64,000 nucleotides of DNA. Source: Phycomyces nitens. Lineage: Eukaryota > Mucoromycota > Mucoromycetes > Mucorales > Phycomycetaceae. Below the pieces are notes generated by a model. It saw only the letters and a list, made by a program, of their open reading frames with translations. It made no database searches and had not been told where the DNA came from. Position numbers and translations under genes: made by a program. The DNA is taken from assembly GCA_022702545.1 (NCBI GenBank), contig JAHRBC010000003.1, positions 5,456,001 to 5,520,000 of the forward strand, read 5' to 3'. This document shows, one piece after another, positions 13,567 through 25,047 of this stretch; position 1 is the stretch's first letter, and every line of letters begins with the position of its first letter.

Positions 13567-15255
13567 AATCAAAATCAAAGAGAGAGAAAGAGAGAAAAAT
13601 GCTCCGAAATATAATACAAACACTGTTCTTTCTAAAGGTAAAATATGATCTGTTCGGAATTATGGTTCAAGTTCGTTAATGTCTTTTAAAACACATTTAT
13701 AAAAAAGTCTTGTAGAAATTAATAAATAAAAAAAATCTCTAAAAATAGTATATAGATTGATTTAGACTATTGGGAATATGTTTATTTAACGGGAAAAAAA
13801 AACTTTCATTTAAATATGTGTGGGAGTCCAGAGTAGATACAGGATACAATATGTATATTATAAAGCAATGTTTTGCCTAGTGCACGTGTATTGTAATCAT
13901 GAAGCATTTTATTTGTTCTAAAATATCCAACACAAATAAAAAAGGTACTTTTACCGTTTCATAATAAAATGCCACAAAGATAACCACGTATATGCTATTT
14001 AAATTCTTGTCAATTGATCTGATAAATGTACACGAAGCATGTGTATTTTCTTTGAGCTTTATTAAGCCCCGAGTTGGATTAAGGCGAATATGATTGTATG
14101 GTAATTCTTTTGTTCTATTAAAAGAGCCTATCATATACCTTGTTAATAAATTACTATATTACCTATTTGAATGCCTTTTCAACTGAGCTGTATAATATAA
14201 ATAATCATTGCATGCAGTTAAATGATATCTAATTAAATAAAATAATTAAAAGCCATTTCGTTTGGATAATATGATTATTATATCTTGAAAGCAAATTGGA
14301 GATGTGATTATAGTATATATACAAGATATATATATTTCTGTGAAACTTTATTTTCTTGTTTAATACAATAGTTTGATAGAATTCATAATTTTTTTACTAT
14401 TAATTGAATATGTAGCTATTTACGGGATATTCGGAGCTAATGATCAAAATAAACCTCTTTGTTTCATTTTACTTTATTTTTCGTAGCTCAGTAGGACTCA
14501 AGATCCTCAACTTTAGATAAAGAAAAAAATCGACAAGTTAGAGTAATTCTCAAAAACAACAAACCATGCAGAAAAGACTTACTTGGAGGATACAGATTCC
14601 ATGCCACTGTAGATTCGTACCCAGAATTCGGTACCACCTTGCGGGGTAGATGAGAAACAATGTCCTGAAATGGCTGTTGTCCGCTTTATAGAAATTACAG
14701 GCTCATACCAATAGTGAATAAGAGCTTTATATTACACCAAACTCAAAGTATAGTTTTCTATTAATATATTTCTTATGTTTACACAGTATGTTTGTAAAAG
14801 TAGGAATAAAAAGCCTGCAACCTTTGGGACTGCAATGACAATAAATCGACATAGCAAAGAAAGTTATAAGATTAGGCATTACTAAATTGTGATATATGCT
14901 GGTTGCCAATAGTTATTTGCTCTACTCATCACAATCTACATCTTCAGAATCACTTTAACCATTGGAGGTGTCTTGTCCCTTGTTTGACAGCGGAATTTTG
15001 TAAATAGATGAAATCCCTAAACCCGGAAACTGCTTAAATTTTGCTGTTAGCATAATAATATGCTTAAAACCAATAAAGACTATAAACCAAATAAATTGGC
15101 ATTGATAGTATTGATAGTTTAATACAGATTTAACAACCTAGTGACAGTTATCTCTGCAATATTATTCCTAGTATGTGAAAAACAAGATATTACATGAACC
15201 ATATAAATGGTGTCAATCTCTGGAAGGAGTTGAATGAAACAAACATGGACTAATA
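13567..15255. other. AT-rich gene-free stretch
   Basis: Only short, AT-biased open frames and poly(A/T) runs. No gene, RNA or terminal repeat that I can support. It forms the left part of a roughly 9.6-kb gene desert up to 23.2 kb. Confidence 0.55.
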
Positions 15256-16591
15256 CAGTGGCCTGGATTATTTGAGTATCCATTAATAATCAGAGAACTT
15301 TTAATGCAAACTTCTATTTTTGTTTTTATATTCTCTTTTTCATCTTCTCACTTAATTCTTCTCATGCCTTCTAAAACTATTAATACCTTCCAGAAGAGAA
15401 CTAAACTTTCTGATTATCTGAAAGGCAAGATTGTTGGTGATTTTGACTTTGGTATATATATGATTGAGACTGCTTTCCGATAGGATATACCCTATTTTAC
15501 AGTAAAAGCAACAGTAGAGAGAGTGAAAAAAAAACCGGAACTGTCCTTGTTAAAAAACGTCAGGAAGACCCTGTCTATTGAAAGATTGAGTTCTAAGATC
15601 TCTGGATAATATTATGCGCAAGGATCCAACGACAACATTAGACACCTTACTGATGAAATTCAGATACCATCAGGTGTTGAAATAAAGAGAGGGACAGTTA
15701 GATATTATCTAAGAAAAAATGGAATACGGTCATGCGTAGCTGGCAGCAAGCCTTTACTGCTGAAAGAACATATTAAAAACCACTTGAATTTTGCAAATGA
15801 GGCTTGTCGTTGCAATCAACAATATAGTCGAGTGACCTGGAGTGAATAGTCCAGATTCATGGTATTCCAAGGGGCTGAAAATATTTGTGTGTGGCGCAAA
15901 CCCAACAGAAATTCAGAAGATGATATGTTGTGCCAAGAGTTCAAGATGGAGGGGGTTCAGTAATGGTATGGAGGTGTATTTGAGCTGAAGGTATGGGAAT
16001 TCTTATAATTGTTGATGGTACGCTAAAGTAGCACAAGTACATAATGCTCTTAGAAACATGATTTAATGCCCTAGTTTCAAAGTCTTAAGCAAAGGAAACA
16101 CAGATAATTCACTTTCCAAGAAGATAATGCACTATGTAATGAGATTTTTTTTTGGCTAAAGATTACAAAAAGAAGGCGAATATTCCTGTTATGACATGGT
16201 CAGCTAACAGCTCTGGCCTGAGACCAATAGAAAACATATGGTCCTACTTGGAACACAAGCTAAGAGTCAGGAATATGAAGCCCACAAACAAACACTCTTT
16301 AGCTCAAGTACTACAAAAAGAATGGAAAATAATACCCAAGAAAGTTGTAGAATCCCATTGCATATCAATGGCAAATCGGATTCAAGAGCTTAAAAACATT
16401 ATGAATTTCATACCCATTATTAAACTTTAAAATAGACTGTATTTCTATATTGATATATATAATATCTATCGCTCATATTTTTTTAGCCTTGTATTTATAG
16501 TTTATTCTGGTAAAAATATGTAATGAAGTTGTGTACTTTCATTGAAAAGTTTTGGGATTATAAAAAGCTACTGGATTAATTTAGGTCAGTG
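15256..16591 (+). mobile_element. Decayed Tc1-type DNA transposon (relic A)
   Basis: About 1.34 kb flanked by TA on both sides (15254-15255 and 16592-16593), with imperfect terminal inverted repeats starting CAGTGGCCTGGATTA on the left and CACTGACCTAAATTA on the right (as its complement). The plus strand carries a transposase in broken frames. An N-terminal start near 15364 (MPSKTINTFQKRTKLSDYLK) leads to a helix-turn-helix-like part. A middle segment RVTWSE*SRFMVFQGAENIC matches the Tc1 WSDESRF catalytic block with its Asp codon now a stop. A C-terminal segment at 16152-16430 has SANSSGLRPIENIWSYLE, matching the family QSPDLNPIENLW. Several stops and frameshifts interrupt it, so it cannot encode an active transposase. 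Confidence 0.85.
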
Positions 16592-16809
16592 TATTTTAAC
16601 CATTTGAACTAACACTCAATAAAAGCCAGGGACTTGTTCTCCTCTACAAGCAAATAAAATAACTGTTTGAATATGGTCAGTACACTTGCAAGTAAAGAAA
16701 TAGACCGAAAATAATGAATTGTCTCGAATTTTTATTACTATTTAATAGCATTGGACACACTCTTGCTCTATATTCAGATGTCTTCTTTTCCGACCCAATA
16801 AATTAAAAA

Positions 16810-17046
16810 TCACAAAGATATGGTAATGATAACAGAAATGTTCTTTTGGATTACCATTTTTTCTGCCCGCATTTTATCAGGGTCAAACAGCCTTTTAATA
16901 TAAAGTAGTGTCGCGTGATGTGTTTGGTTGTGTAGTGTAGATGTCCAAACGGCGGCAAGAAAAATGTAATATAACTCCAATGTAATCGATGTCTTGTCAC
17001 TAAATGAACCGAAGACCAAATTGCAATACCAGAGGCAGTTATACAC
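16810..17046 (-). pseudogene. Coding relic, copy 1 of a two-copy fragment
   Basis: The minus strand encodes SDKTSITLELYYIFLAAVWT then STLHNQTHHATLLYIKRLFD before decaying. An AG acceptor-like site precedes SDKTS, so this may be a remnant exon. A diverged copy sits on the opposite strand at 18863-19060 with LLTVWTTSLHKPTQP. Two sequences sharing VWT..LH..T in equivalent flanks suggest remnants of one gene family. The pattern faintly recalls a cyclin box, but I do not recognise it with confidence. Confidence 0.35.
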
Positions 17047-18862
17047 AGAAAGAAAAAATATTATAGAACGTAAAAACGATCATTTATTCAGTTGATTTCT
17101 TTTTAGTATTTTATAGTAATTGTTAGATCTTTTTTGGGGTGAACGAGAAATTGGATGAGATTGCGTTTAGATGAGAATAGAGATAAAGTTTATCTGTACA
17201 ACCCATTGATGAGATGGTAGGTGATCTTTACCAATCTCCGCTAACCTTCTTACTTGTGAACTAGTCGAGAGATTTAGACAACGTGCACGCACGACAGTAG
17301 CACGCTTGTTTGGTAAGTTAATTTATACATTTATAATATCGCTTTAGTCAGTAATTTGGTTGTATATATCTTTTTTTTACCAGTACATTCTAATGCCTAT
17401 TTTTCGTGTCTTTTATATCCTAATTATCATTTATATCTAGAGAATGGTAGTAATCTCTTTTTTAAAATTAGACTTGCTTATTTGAATTAATTGGTCTAAT
17501 ATTGCTCTTTTGTATTTCATTTTATTATATATATATATTCGACACCAAAATATGTCTAAGATTTTATTCTTATCATTATTGTCCGGCTTAGTTTCATCTA
17601 TATGCAATTAAAAAAAGCCATAGGCAATAACTTGTAGTCTTGGCCCAGACATCCGATGCTCTCAATTTCATTTGTAGCAAAAGGATTAATTAATGTCGCA
17701 TTTTGGTATTCAAGATTATATATATATATTATTGTCTGCCAGTTGTTACGAGGAATCAGATATTTTGACCATTATATCTATCGTACACATACAGTTTCAC
17801 GGCTACCAAAATAATATTGTAATGTTTTGCAACGTTTTAATATGTTAAAAATATAATAATAAAGAAAACCAAGAAAAAACATAAAATTAAATTGTTTCTA
17901 CAGATAATTTACTTATTTTTCGCAAACAAACTGTGTTTTTGGTCAAATAATCATGTTTTCTTGAAAGCACACCCCAACTCTGCCTTTAGTGTTTATTTTC
18001 TAAAACATTATCGCCCCTTTATCAGTAAAGTGGTGCAAATAGAAGACGCGTAAGTTGAAAACTTGACCTTTTCTCTTTTTACTCTCCATGTACTTGTTCT
18101 AGACTTTTCAAATTTTGATACCTTTAAGATATACATATTCTACACAGGCTATTAACTTTTGGTAAGTTTGGAGCATGTATTTCGCGCTCAATAGACGCTT
18201 AAATTCTGAAACAATTAGCCATTTAATTTTTGCCTCCTTGTTTCTTTGTGCATGTTTTACTGATCTAAAAATATTATCTACAGTTTTTGTTTTCTCAACA
18301 TGCAGGATTGCAGGATTGTAACCAATCAAAAATTAGGATTATTGACCAATCAAAATTGAAATTTTTGGGTCAATCAAAACTTGGCACTCGTTCTCAAATA
18401 TTAATCGACGTCATGGATTGCTTAATATTTAAAAATACAAGTGCATAAATATCATTTTTAACATTATGAAATCAATATATGGCTCTTACCTTGGTTTGGC
18501 AATTGAAACACGTCGTAATCTACCTTGACACTGACACGTTGCGTGTAGCTCCATATTTCTGGCTGGCCCAAACATATCATATCTTCCCAAATCTTCCTGT
18601 ACCGATTATGTAAACAAATTGGTTAAGTAATGACCTTGGAAAGAACATGATTGCTACGTTTGGCGCAGCAATTAATTGAAAATTATAAGGATTGTAACAA
18701 AGAACCCCAACAACATTTATATATTCCTATCTATCTATCTTATTCATTATTAACTATCCAAAAAAGCATGATCTATCCCAACATTTTAACAATAGCTTAG
18801 TAACATCATACTAATTATATTATTTTATTTATTATCGAAATATCTATATAAACATCGAAACG

Positions 18863-19060
18863 ATGAAAGCAATAAACGATATCCTTACACTTCACTTCTT
18901 TTCTTTTATACATCTTTCTCAAGAGAACAAGCTGCCGATTGCCAATATTTGGGCTAAGGAGTTGTTAGAGGAGATCGATATTTATTCTCTTTTCCTTTTA
19001 ACCGTTTGGACCACTTCATTACATAAACCAACACAGCCCGTCTCAATAGTAACGGTCTGA
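18863..19060 (+). pseudogene. Coding relic, copy 2 of a two-copy fragment (inverted relative to copy 1)
   Basis: An open frame of 65 codons with ENKLPIANIWAKELLEEIDI and YSLFLLTVWTTSLHKPTQP. It aligns with the 16.8-17.0 kb minus-strand fragment both in protein (LE..IY..FL..VWT..LH..T) and in DNA (a shared CCGTTTGGAC followed by similar sequence). No promoter, introns or conserved remainder seen, so it is treated as a relic. Confidence 0.3.
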
Positions 19061-19639
19061 TAGTCAAACTTTCCTGAATTTCATGGGAATTCTATAGTCT
19101 TATTATTCTCTTTATATGTCAATTACCTCATTTTAATCCCACGATTGTTTACCAGATCAACAAGAAGCCCTCTAGTAAACGAATAAAACTTTCAGCTTAC
19201 TAAAAAAAGTCTGATAATTTGAAGTGATCTTTATGAGACCTCACATTCTTCCATTTTATCCAAAATTAGTGTATCCAAAAAAAATGGTCCAAAGAACTAC
19301 ACAAATATAAAGACAGACATGCACTGAATTTTCTGAAAAGTGAAAAAGATCCAAAGAGTCATAATAAACACAATTTACGCCATCTCAAATATAAGTTTGG
19401 AAAAGAATCATAGAGCCACACTTGGAGAGCTAAAGGTCACAATTAGATATGCAATAGGTAATTGTATCCAAGGCTATAATCTGTCGGTCCATTTTTAGAG
19501 TTGGAATTGCATATTGTTGCACTGTATTTAAGCAAAATTTGTTGAAAATACACAATAAAAAGCTATTAGACTTTGATCATCATTTTATAAAACCCCAGTC
19601 AGCAAAGGAATCATATCTAGAGCAATAAATCTAGTCCCA

Positions 19640-21371
19640 CAGGTGGTTTAATGGCACAAATTTGACTCCCGCCAAATAAAAATATACCTATTTATGCTAT
19701 AACCCCTATTTTTTTCGTTTTACACTATAAAATCATGGTACAAAAACTTACTGGAATAAAAGACAGAAAACATACTGAGATTATGGCTATATGAGTGCCA
19801 CTTTATCACCTCCAGATCTGGGTTCTTTTGATGCTCTTTCATCATTTTTATTTGGTGACATGGAGCATTATCTTGTTGAAAGATAAAAGAGTCATCTTTT
19901 TCATAGTTCAGATTGTTTCTGAAGGGATCAAGAGTATTTTGAAATATATTCTTGTACCCAAATTGCTCCAGATTACCAGTGATGCTTTCCATCGGTCCAA
20001 CATCACCGGACCGGACATGTCCCCAGATCATTAGTGTTGTAAATGAGTATTGATTACTGCTGAATCTGAGAGTAAGACTGAAGGATAAAATAATATCCTC
20101 AGCTATTCCAGTCAAATGGATCTGCCTTTATGAGATTATCCAATACACAGATCATCATACACATAATTGATTATTATTTATTATTATTATCGTTATCACC
20201 ATAATATGGGATATACAGATATACACATATTTATCTAATGGCATCATCATATTCCATCTACATATTTCGTTTATTATATGAATACTTGATTGAGAGACTA
20301 CAACTACAATGAATTAATAATTCTAAAACATTACCCGAGTATCTGGGTCAGAATATTAAAATATTACCAATAGTATAAATGCTCTTCTTCACCAAAGCTC
20401 TCTGGCTGATCTGACTGGAGAAGTATCACATCAATAGGTCTCTCTGGATCTTTCCAGAAAGACAATACTCCTGGAAGATGACTCATCGTGATAAAGATTA
20501 CCAAAGCACATACTGAATTATAAATCAGAAAACATATAAATATTAGTAGTTAGTTCTGTGTAGAAACATAACCTTTTTTCTTTTAAATAAACATCCTACA
20601 CAAGTTCTCACGAATTCTTTCGTATCTTTCCAAGTTTTATTCTACCCACAACAATTAGCTATCCTCTTCCACTTTGGATTCTAGAACGCACAATATTTAT
20701 GCTGTACTTCTCTGACTAAATACACCAGATTTTTATGTTCTTGCACATTGTGAACAGCATTAATATCGATTCATTGCTCCAATCACCCAATTCTGGCGCC
20801 GGTTCACCTCTTTGGAATTCTGGCCAAAGGCAAGGCGGTTTATGCGATTATACTCGGTGACCTATGGATTGTATACAGCTATGCAAACCTTTATGTAAAG
20901 AGGCTTTATAGCAACACGCATTGTATCCTTGAAAACATATCTTTTCAAATTTTCATCTATTATGTTGATCAAATATCCAAACTGGCCACTCGATTTTTTA
21001 TCTTTCTGCGCAAAGCACGCAAGTCTCGTTTACTGAATATTATAAAGAGTCTCTCGTGCCTATGAGTCACTAGAGTTCCAGTCTCTCTGTATCTTTGCAT
21101 TGTATTGTATATAGTACGGCGTGCTAAATTATATCGCTCAAAAATGGTTGACACTTTTACTTTTCCCTCAAAAGCACTAATAATCATTCCTCTGACTTTA
21201 GCTGGGATTTTCTTTTGCTTGGTAATATTTCCAGAAATGTTTACTAAAGATATGAATAGAATTGAAGTAAAAATAAAGGTTGTAGAAAAGAAAACAAACA
21301 GAGGTGAACGTATTTTATTTAAAAAAAACTCGGGATTTCAAAGTTGTGCCATCCCGGAATCAACCCCACTG
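19640..21371 (-). mobile_element. Decayed Tc1-type DNA transposon (relic B)
   Basis: The terminal inverted repeats share ATGGCACAA..TTTGA..(T)CCCG. The left copy is at about 19640-19675, the right copy at about 21330-21371, where CAGTGGGG abuts TA. On the minus strand, from the right end: a helix-turn-helix segment at 21220-20969 (MIISAFEGKVKVSTIFERYN, LARRTIYNTMQRYRETGTL), a broken middle with ARVAIKPLYIKV-like sequence near 20900, and a catalytic part at 20115-19720 with TLMIWGHVRSGDVGPMESI, FIFQQDNAPCHQIK (the second catalytic Asp in DNAPCH is kept) and a decayed SPDLNPIEN region (WHSYSHNLSMFSVF). The element is about 400 nt longer than a typical Tc1 and has many stops, so it is inactive and probably carries an insertion between 20.1 and 20.9 kb. 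Confidence 0.8.
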
Positions 21372-23214
21372 TATATATTAGGTTTTATTATTTGACAGTA
21401 CTAGTAATCACACGAGAACATTGAAGAAAACTATAAGTGAGAAATATCTTTTCAATCCAACCATTGACTAGAACCTCTCAATGTTTTACAGTCTGAGGAA
21501 AAGGAATTATGCCATGCTTGTTCAAAAACGAGAAAGTGTCATTAGTTGTAGCTAGTGTAAAATACTTGGAAAATATCTAGAAGAAACCCAAAAGCTTAAA
21601 ATATAGAGTGGCTGGTGGTTTATATCAAATGTCAAGAAAGAGAATGTGAAAATACCGTGACAGTAACAGTAAATGCAATAATACAAGTACGTAGCAAGTG
21701 ATCCGATTACCATGAAAAAAGTAGGTGGCGACACTTGTGGTTGGAGTATTGCTGATTTCAGCAATTAAGCCAATATTCTGCTCCAGTATTGGCATCTCAA
21801 TGTGGTCTTTCTTATTCTTCTTAACAGTATGAAAAAATTCTCAGGCATTCAATTCAACCACGCCTTGAATAAAACAATGTTGCCTTTTTTAATAGTGTTT
21901 GATTTGGCATATGTTACAATACTTCTTTATTAAACAAGAGTCTCCAATCTCAAGTATACAGAAAATGATTATGAATACAGTGTGGGACAATAAACACGAG
22001 CTCCGCTATCGAATAATACCATATTAAGCTTTACAAAAGAGAAAAGATCTGCAAGAAAAATCTGCCCGAGGATCCGGGTAATAGAGTGGGACTAGCGTGT
22101 GCAAGCCAAGAAAGACAACCTTAATAGGTGTCCAAATGTATGCTTACAATAGACAACCATTATTGATTATATTTAATTAAACATTAAAGCAATGGGTCTA
22201 GGATCCTTGACATTCGCTAGTCGTCAAGTCCAAAATCACGGACCATTATATATTTTGACTACTGCTTGGACCCTCCAAGACATGTACGATTATTGAATAG
22301 GATTCAATGAGTACAAAGTCAATTTGATTTCTGTGTATAATTTGAGTAACATTATTAAATTTATTGCCTTTAATATCTGTTACTCAAATAATATAATTCC
22401 TGGTATTGATAAATATTTCCTTTAACACATAACCAATTCAATGGGTTGTAATATATCAGAAGAGTATTTTAGCTTGTCTGATGCTACTTTAACCTACTTT
22501 AACCTCATACAGTTCCAAGGAAACAAAATACAAACCGATTTACTTGTGTGTTTGCAATAAACTGTAAATAGAGCACAACTTAAATGATGTTACATATTTT
22601 ACTTAATTACCTGATATTCTTTTGCTCATTTTTGCACATTCTATAAAAGGATACTTGAAAGATTTTATAAAACGGGCCTTTTGTTTAAAGGGAAACCAGA
22701 TGATTACAGAGTGTTATATAAGCCGATCGAGTGTTTAGATACCCATCTATACGATCTTTCTACATTATAACAGACTATACAAGTCCGTTGATCACAGATC
22801 TCTTGTTATCTTAATTATCTTTATAATACGATTGATCTTATTCACTATGGAACAATAAAATGATTCTGATGCTGATATCAGTATTGCGGTAGTGCCAGAT
22901 TAACACATATCTTTCTATTATGTAGATAGAAACAACGTATGAAAAATATGGTTTGTGAACACAAGCCTATTGTATAAGCATTTAATATTTATCATTAATA
23001 ATAATAATAATATAAAATGGATTTTTATATCACTCTATCATTCCAACCAAAGGGCATGGTGTATAAAAGTGTCATTTTATGAAACACAGATATACATCTT
23101 GGTTGGGCCATTTGAACCATTGGATCCATTCAATAAAAAGTTCGAGTGTATTTATTTATTTATGTGGACATTCTATATAATGGTTATAACTGCAAAAATG
23201 TACTTTGACGTACT
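21372..23214. other. AT-rich gene-free stretch
   Basis: Short AT-biased frames only. The 126-codon plus-strand frame at 22955-23335 overlaps the real NME6-like gene antisense and is biased, so I do not call it. No RNA genes seen. Confidence 0.5.
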
Positions 23215-23857
23215 CTATGGTTGTGTATCTTGGTCTTTTAGGAGATTGTCAATGTTCAACTCTGGGAAGAAGAAAGCGATCTCGTTCTTTGCGGTCTCAT
23301 CGGAGTCTGTGGGTAAAGATGAATTAATATCCTGACCAAGTATAAAGGCTCTTTATGTTACCTGAGCCATGGAATGAATTACGGGTATCCGATAAGCCAT
23401 AGAGTGCTCTCAGGGTTGTAGGCTGGTTGATTCGTGCTCTATTGAAAGCAGTCAATATTTACTTATTAATTTAACATTCCAATTACCGGCATGGATGAGT
23501 TGGTCCTATGAGTGCACGCCATTCCTTGATGGCATCTGGCGAAGACAGGACTAGGGCTTGAAATGGCCCACTAGATTGCATGGAATATTAGAACACTTCA
23601 TATATTCGATCCATTTTCTCGGCTTGCCTTGTCATATAGCCGCACAAACGGTCATAAAAGAATTTTCCTTTATGTTCTGCATAGAACGCACCTGCTTCTT
23701 CTCTTGTCCACAGAACAGGGCGTTGGCTAACGATTTTAATCTTTTGAGCCTGAATAGCTTCATGTACACGTGATTGTAATGCCTCACTGGCACAGATATC
23801 TGGCTTTAACAAAGCCAATGTCAACTGCCTCTTTACGGCATGAGTAATGGGAGTCAT
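23215..23857 (-). CDS. Nucleoside diphosphate kinase, NME6-like
   Basis: Transfers the gamma-phosphate between nucleoside tri- and diphosphates through a phosphohistidine. Four exons (23857-23628, 23570-23487, 23438-23362, 23306-23215) give 160 residues. LTLALLKPDICASEALQSRV is the Kpn-loop/first strand. FYAEHKGKFFYDRLCGYM and TSGPFQALVLSSPDAIKEWR follow the NME6 order, and the active-site histidine is in RNSFHGSD. The C-terminus IAFFFPELNI also matches NME6 more than group I NDKs, which lack the insert WTREEAGAFYAEH. Intron 1 (23627-23571, 57 nt) begins with GC, not GT: only the donor AAG|GCAAGC joins CGYMT to SGPF in frame, and no GT alternative keeps the domain. Human NME6 has been placed in mitochondria, but no clear presequence is visible here. 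Confidence 0.88.
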
Positions 23858-24014
23858 GAGTAAACACTGCTTTTTTGTTATTTGTATTTAAATTTTGGTT
23901 TCTTGGCCTTGATTCTCCGAATATTATTATTATTATTATTTCTATATTATTATTAATATTATTATTATTATCTACCTAACCTTGGATTCCATTAATTAAC
24001 ACTTTTACTGAACC
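23858..24014. promoter_or_regulatory. Short spacer between NME6-like and OB-fold genes (same strand)
   Basis: 157 nt, dominated by ATT/TTA trinucleotide repeats (about 23925-23975). It must contain the 3' end of the OB-fold gene and the promoter of the NME6-like gene. No recognisable motif. Confidence 0.4.
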
Positions 24015-25047
24015 CTATTCAAAGTCATTGATATCAATTCCATAGATCTCATCATCTTCAAACTTTTCTTCTTCTTCGTCTTCTTTTGATATCCTAGGAT
24101 CAATTGACTGTGGATAGATTGGTGAATTCAGACTCGAGCCAAATTGTGGTTTCTTTGTGGATAGAGGTGTAGATGTAAAGATGGGGTGGGTTGGTGATCC
24201 CTCCCACACAGAGTTTTCAGAAAAAGAATCAATAAAACCACGCTCGGGAGTCTTTGAATCGACTGAAGGATGTCCGGTGGGAGTTACTTGAGAAGACAGA
24301 GTGCTGAAAATACTCTTGGCTGGTGTCTGTCGCTGTTCTTTGTCATCCAAAGGGTCTACTGCGCCCTGTGGGACACTTTGCTGAATCACCTTGATCCAAT
24401 GGCTGAACTCTGAGACCAGGTCAAGCTCCACATTGAACCTAGCAAAGATCATCAGCCTCAAGCTACAATAGATCACTCGACTACTTACCCACTGCAGAGA
24501 AGAATGTTTTCGTTTGATTCTAGCCGTTTGACTGTGCCATACAAGGTTACCTGACTACCTATTACCATCTCATGAAAATCATCGCGACGAGAGGACCGCT
24601 CGGTAAAAAATACGCGCAAGACTGCTGTGCTGTCATCTACACAGAATGATGAGTTGGATCTCTGGGACTAATGGCCTTACCAAGCCAAATACAATTTGCA
24701 GCATTGGGCACATCTTTGGATTTGATTGATTGAGAAAAGGTTTGTTTGGAAATAATGATTCCATTCAACCTAGTATATTATTAGATTACAATGATTACTC
24801 CCTTTAAAAAAGAAGAAGTATAAATATTGCTATTATTATTACTATTATTACTATTACTATTATTATTATTTTACTTTGCATTTTGGAAATGTATAGGATT
24901 CTTAATACGTGCACAGAATCTGGCATTTCGGCCATTCTGTTGACTGGGAGCACTAGGCTGTGCCAGTGAAATATCGCGCGCAAATAGCAAGTGATAATGA
25001 TTAAGGGAATCCCTGCCAGTAGTCAGACTGGGGTTTGACCTAGGCAT
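24015..25047 (-). CDS. OB-fold protein with acidic C-terminal tail (RMI2/RPA32-like candidate)
   Basis: Four exons (25047-24875, 24769-24681, 24636-24489, 24438-24015) give 277 residues. The segment KLNGIIISKQTFSQSIKSK to CSGFNVELDLVSEFSHWIKV (about residues 57-150) has the strand pattern of an OB fold: ANCIWLDDSTAVLRVFFTER, then EMVIGSQVTLYGTVKRLES, then a last strand and helix. The D(D/S).TA.L.V.F ... G..V.LYG.V layout is typical of single-stranded-DNA-binding subunits such as RPA32, Stn1 and RMI2. RMI2 fits best by domain size and by the LDLVSEF.HW helix after the last strand, but this is a judgement by eye. The tail is Ser/Thr/Pro-rich and ends in an acidic segment (EDEEEEKFEDDEIYGIDIND). 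Function is unproven. Confidence 0.65.

Larger units (their letters stand above)
16592..19639. other. AT-rich gene-free stretch between two transposon relics
   Basis: No intact gene. Contains two short related coding fragments (annotated separately), TA-rich runs and a stretch at about 18330-18365 with three close copies of an AATCAAAA-type word. The segment 19250-19560 has patchy open frames but no recognisable domain. Confidence 0.5.

Noticed and set aside
22955..23335. 126-codon plus-strand ORF
   Set aside because: The right part is antisense to the NME6-like gene and the left part is AT-biased (poly-Asn, Ile and Tyr), typical of random open frames.
23858..24014. Operon between the OB-fold and NME6-like genes
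   Set aside because: They are adjacent on one strand, but each is a separate intron-bearing eukaryotic gene; nothing indicates a shared transcript.
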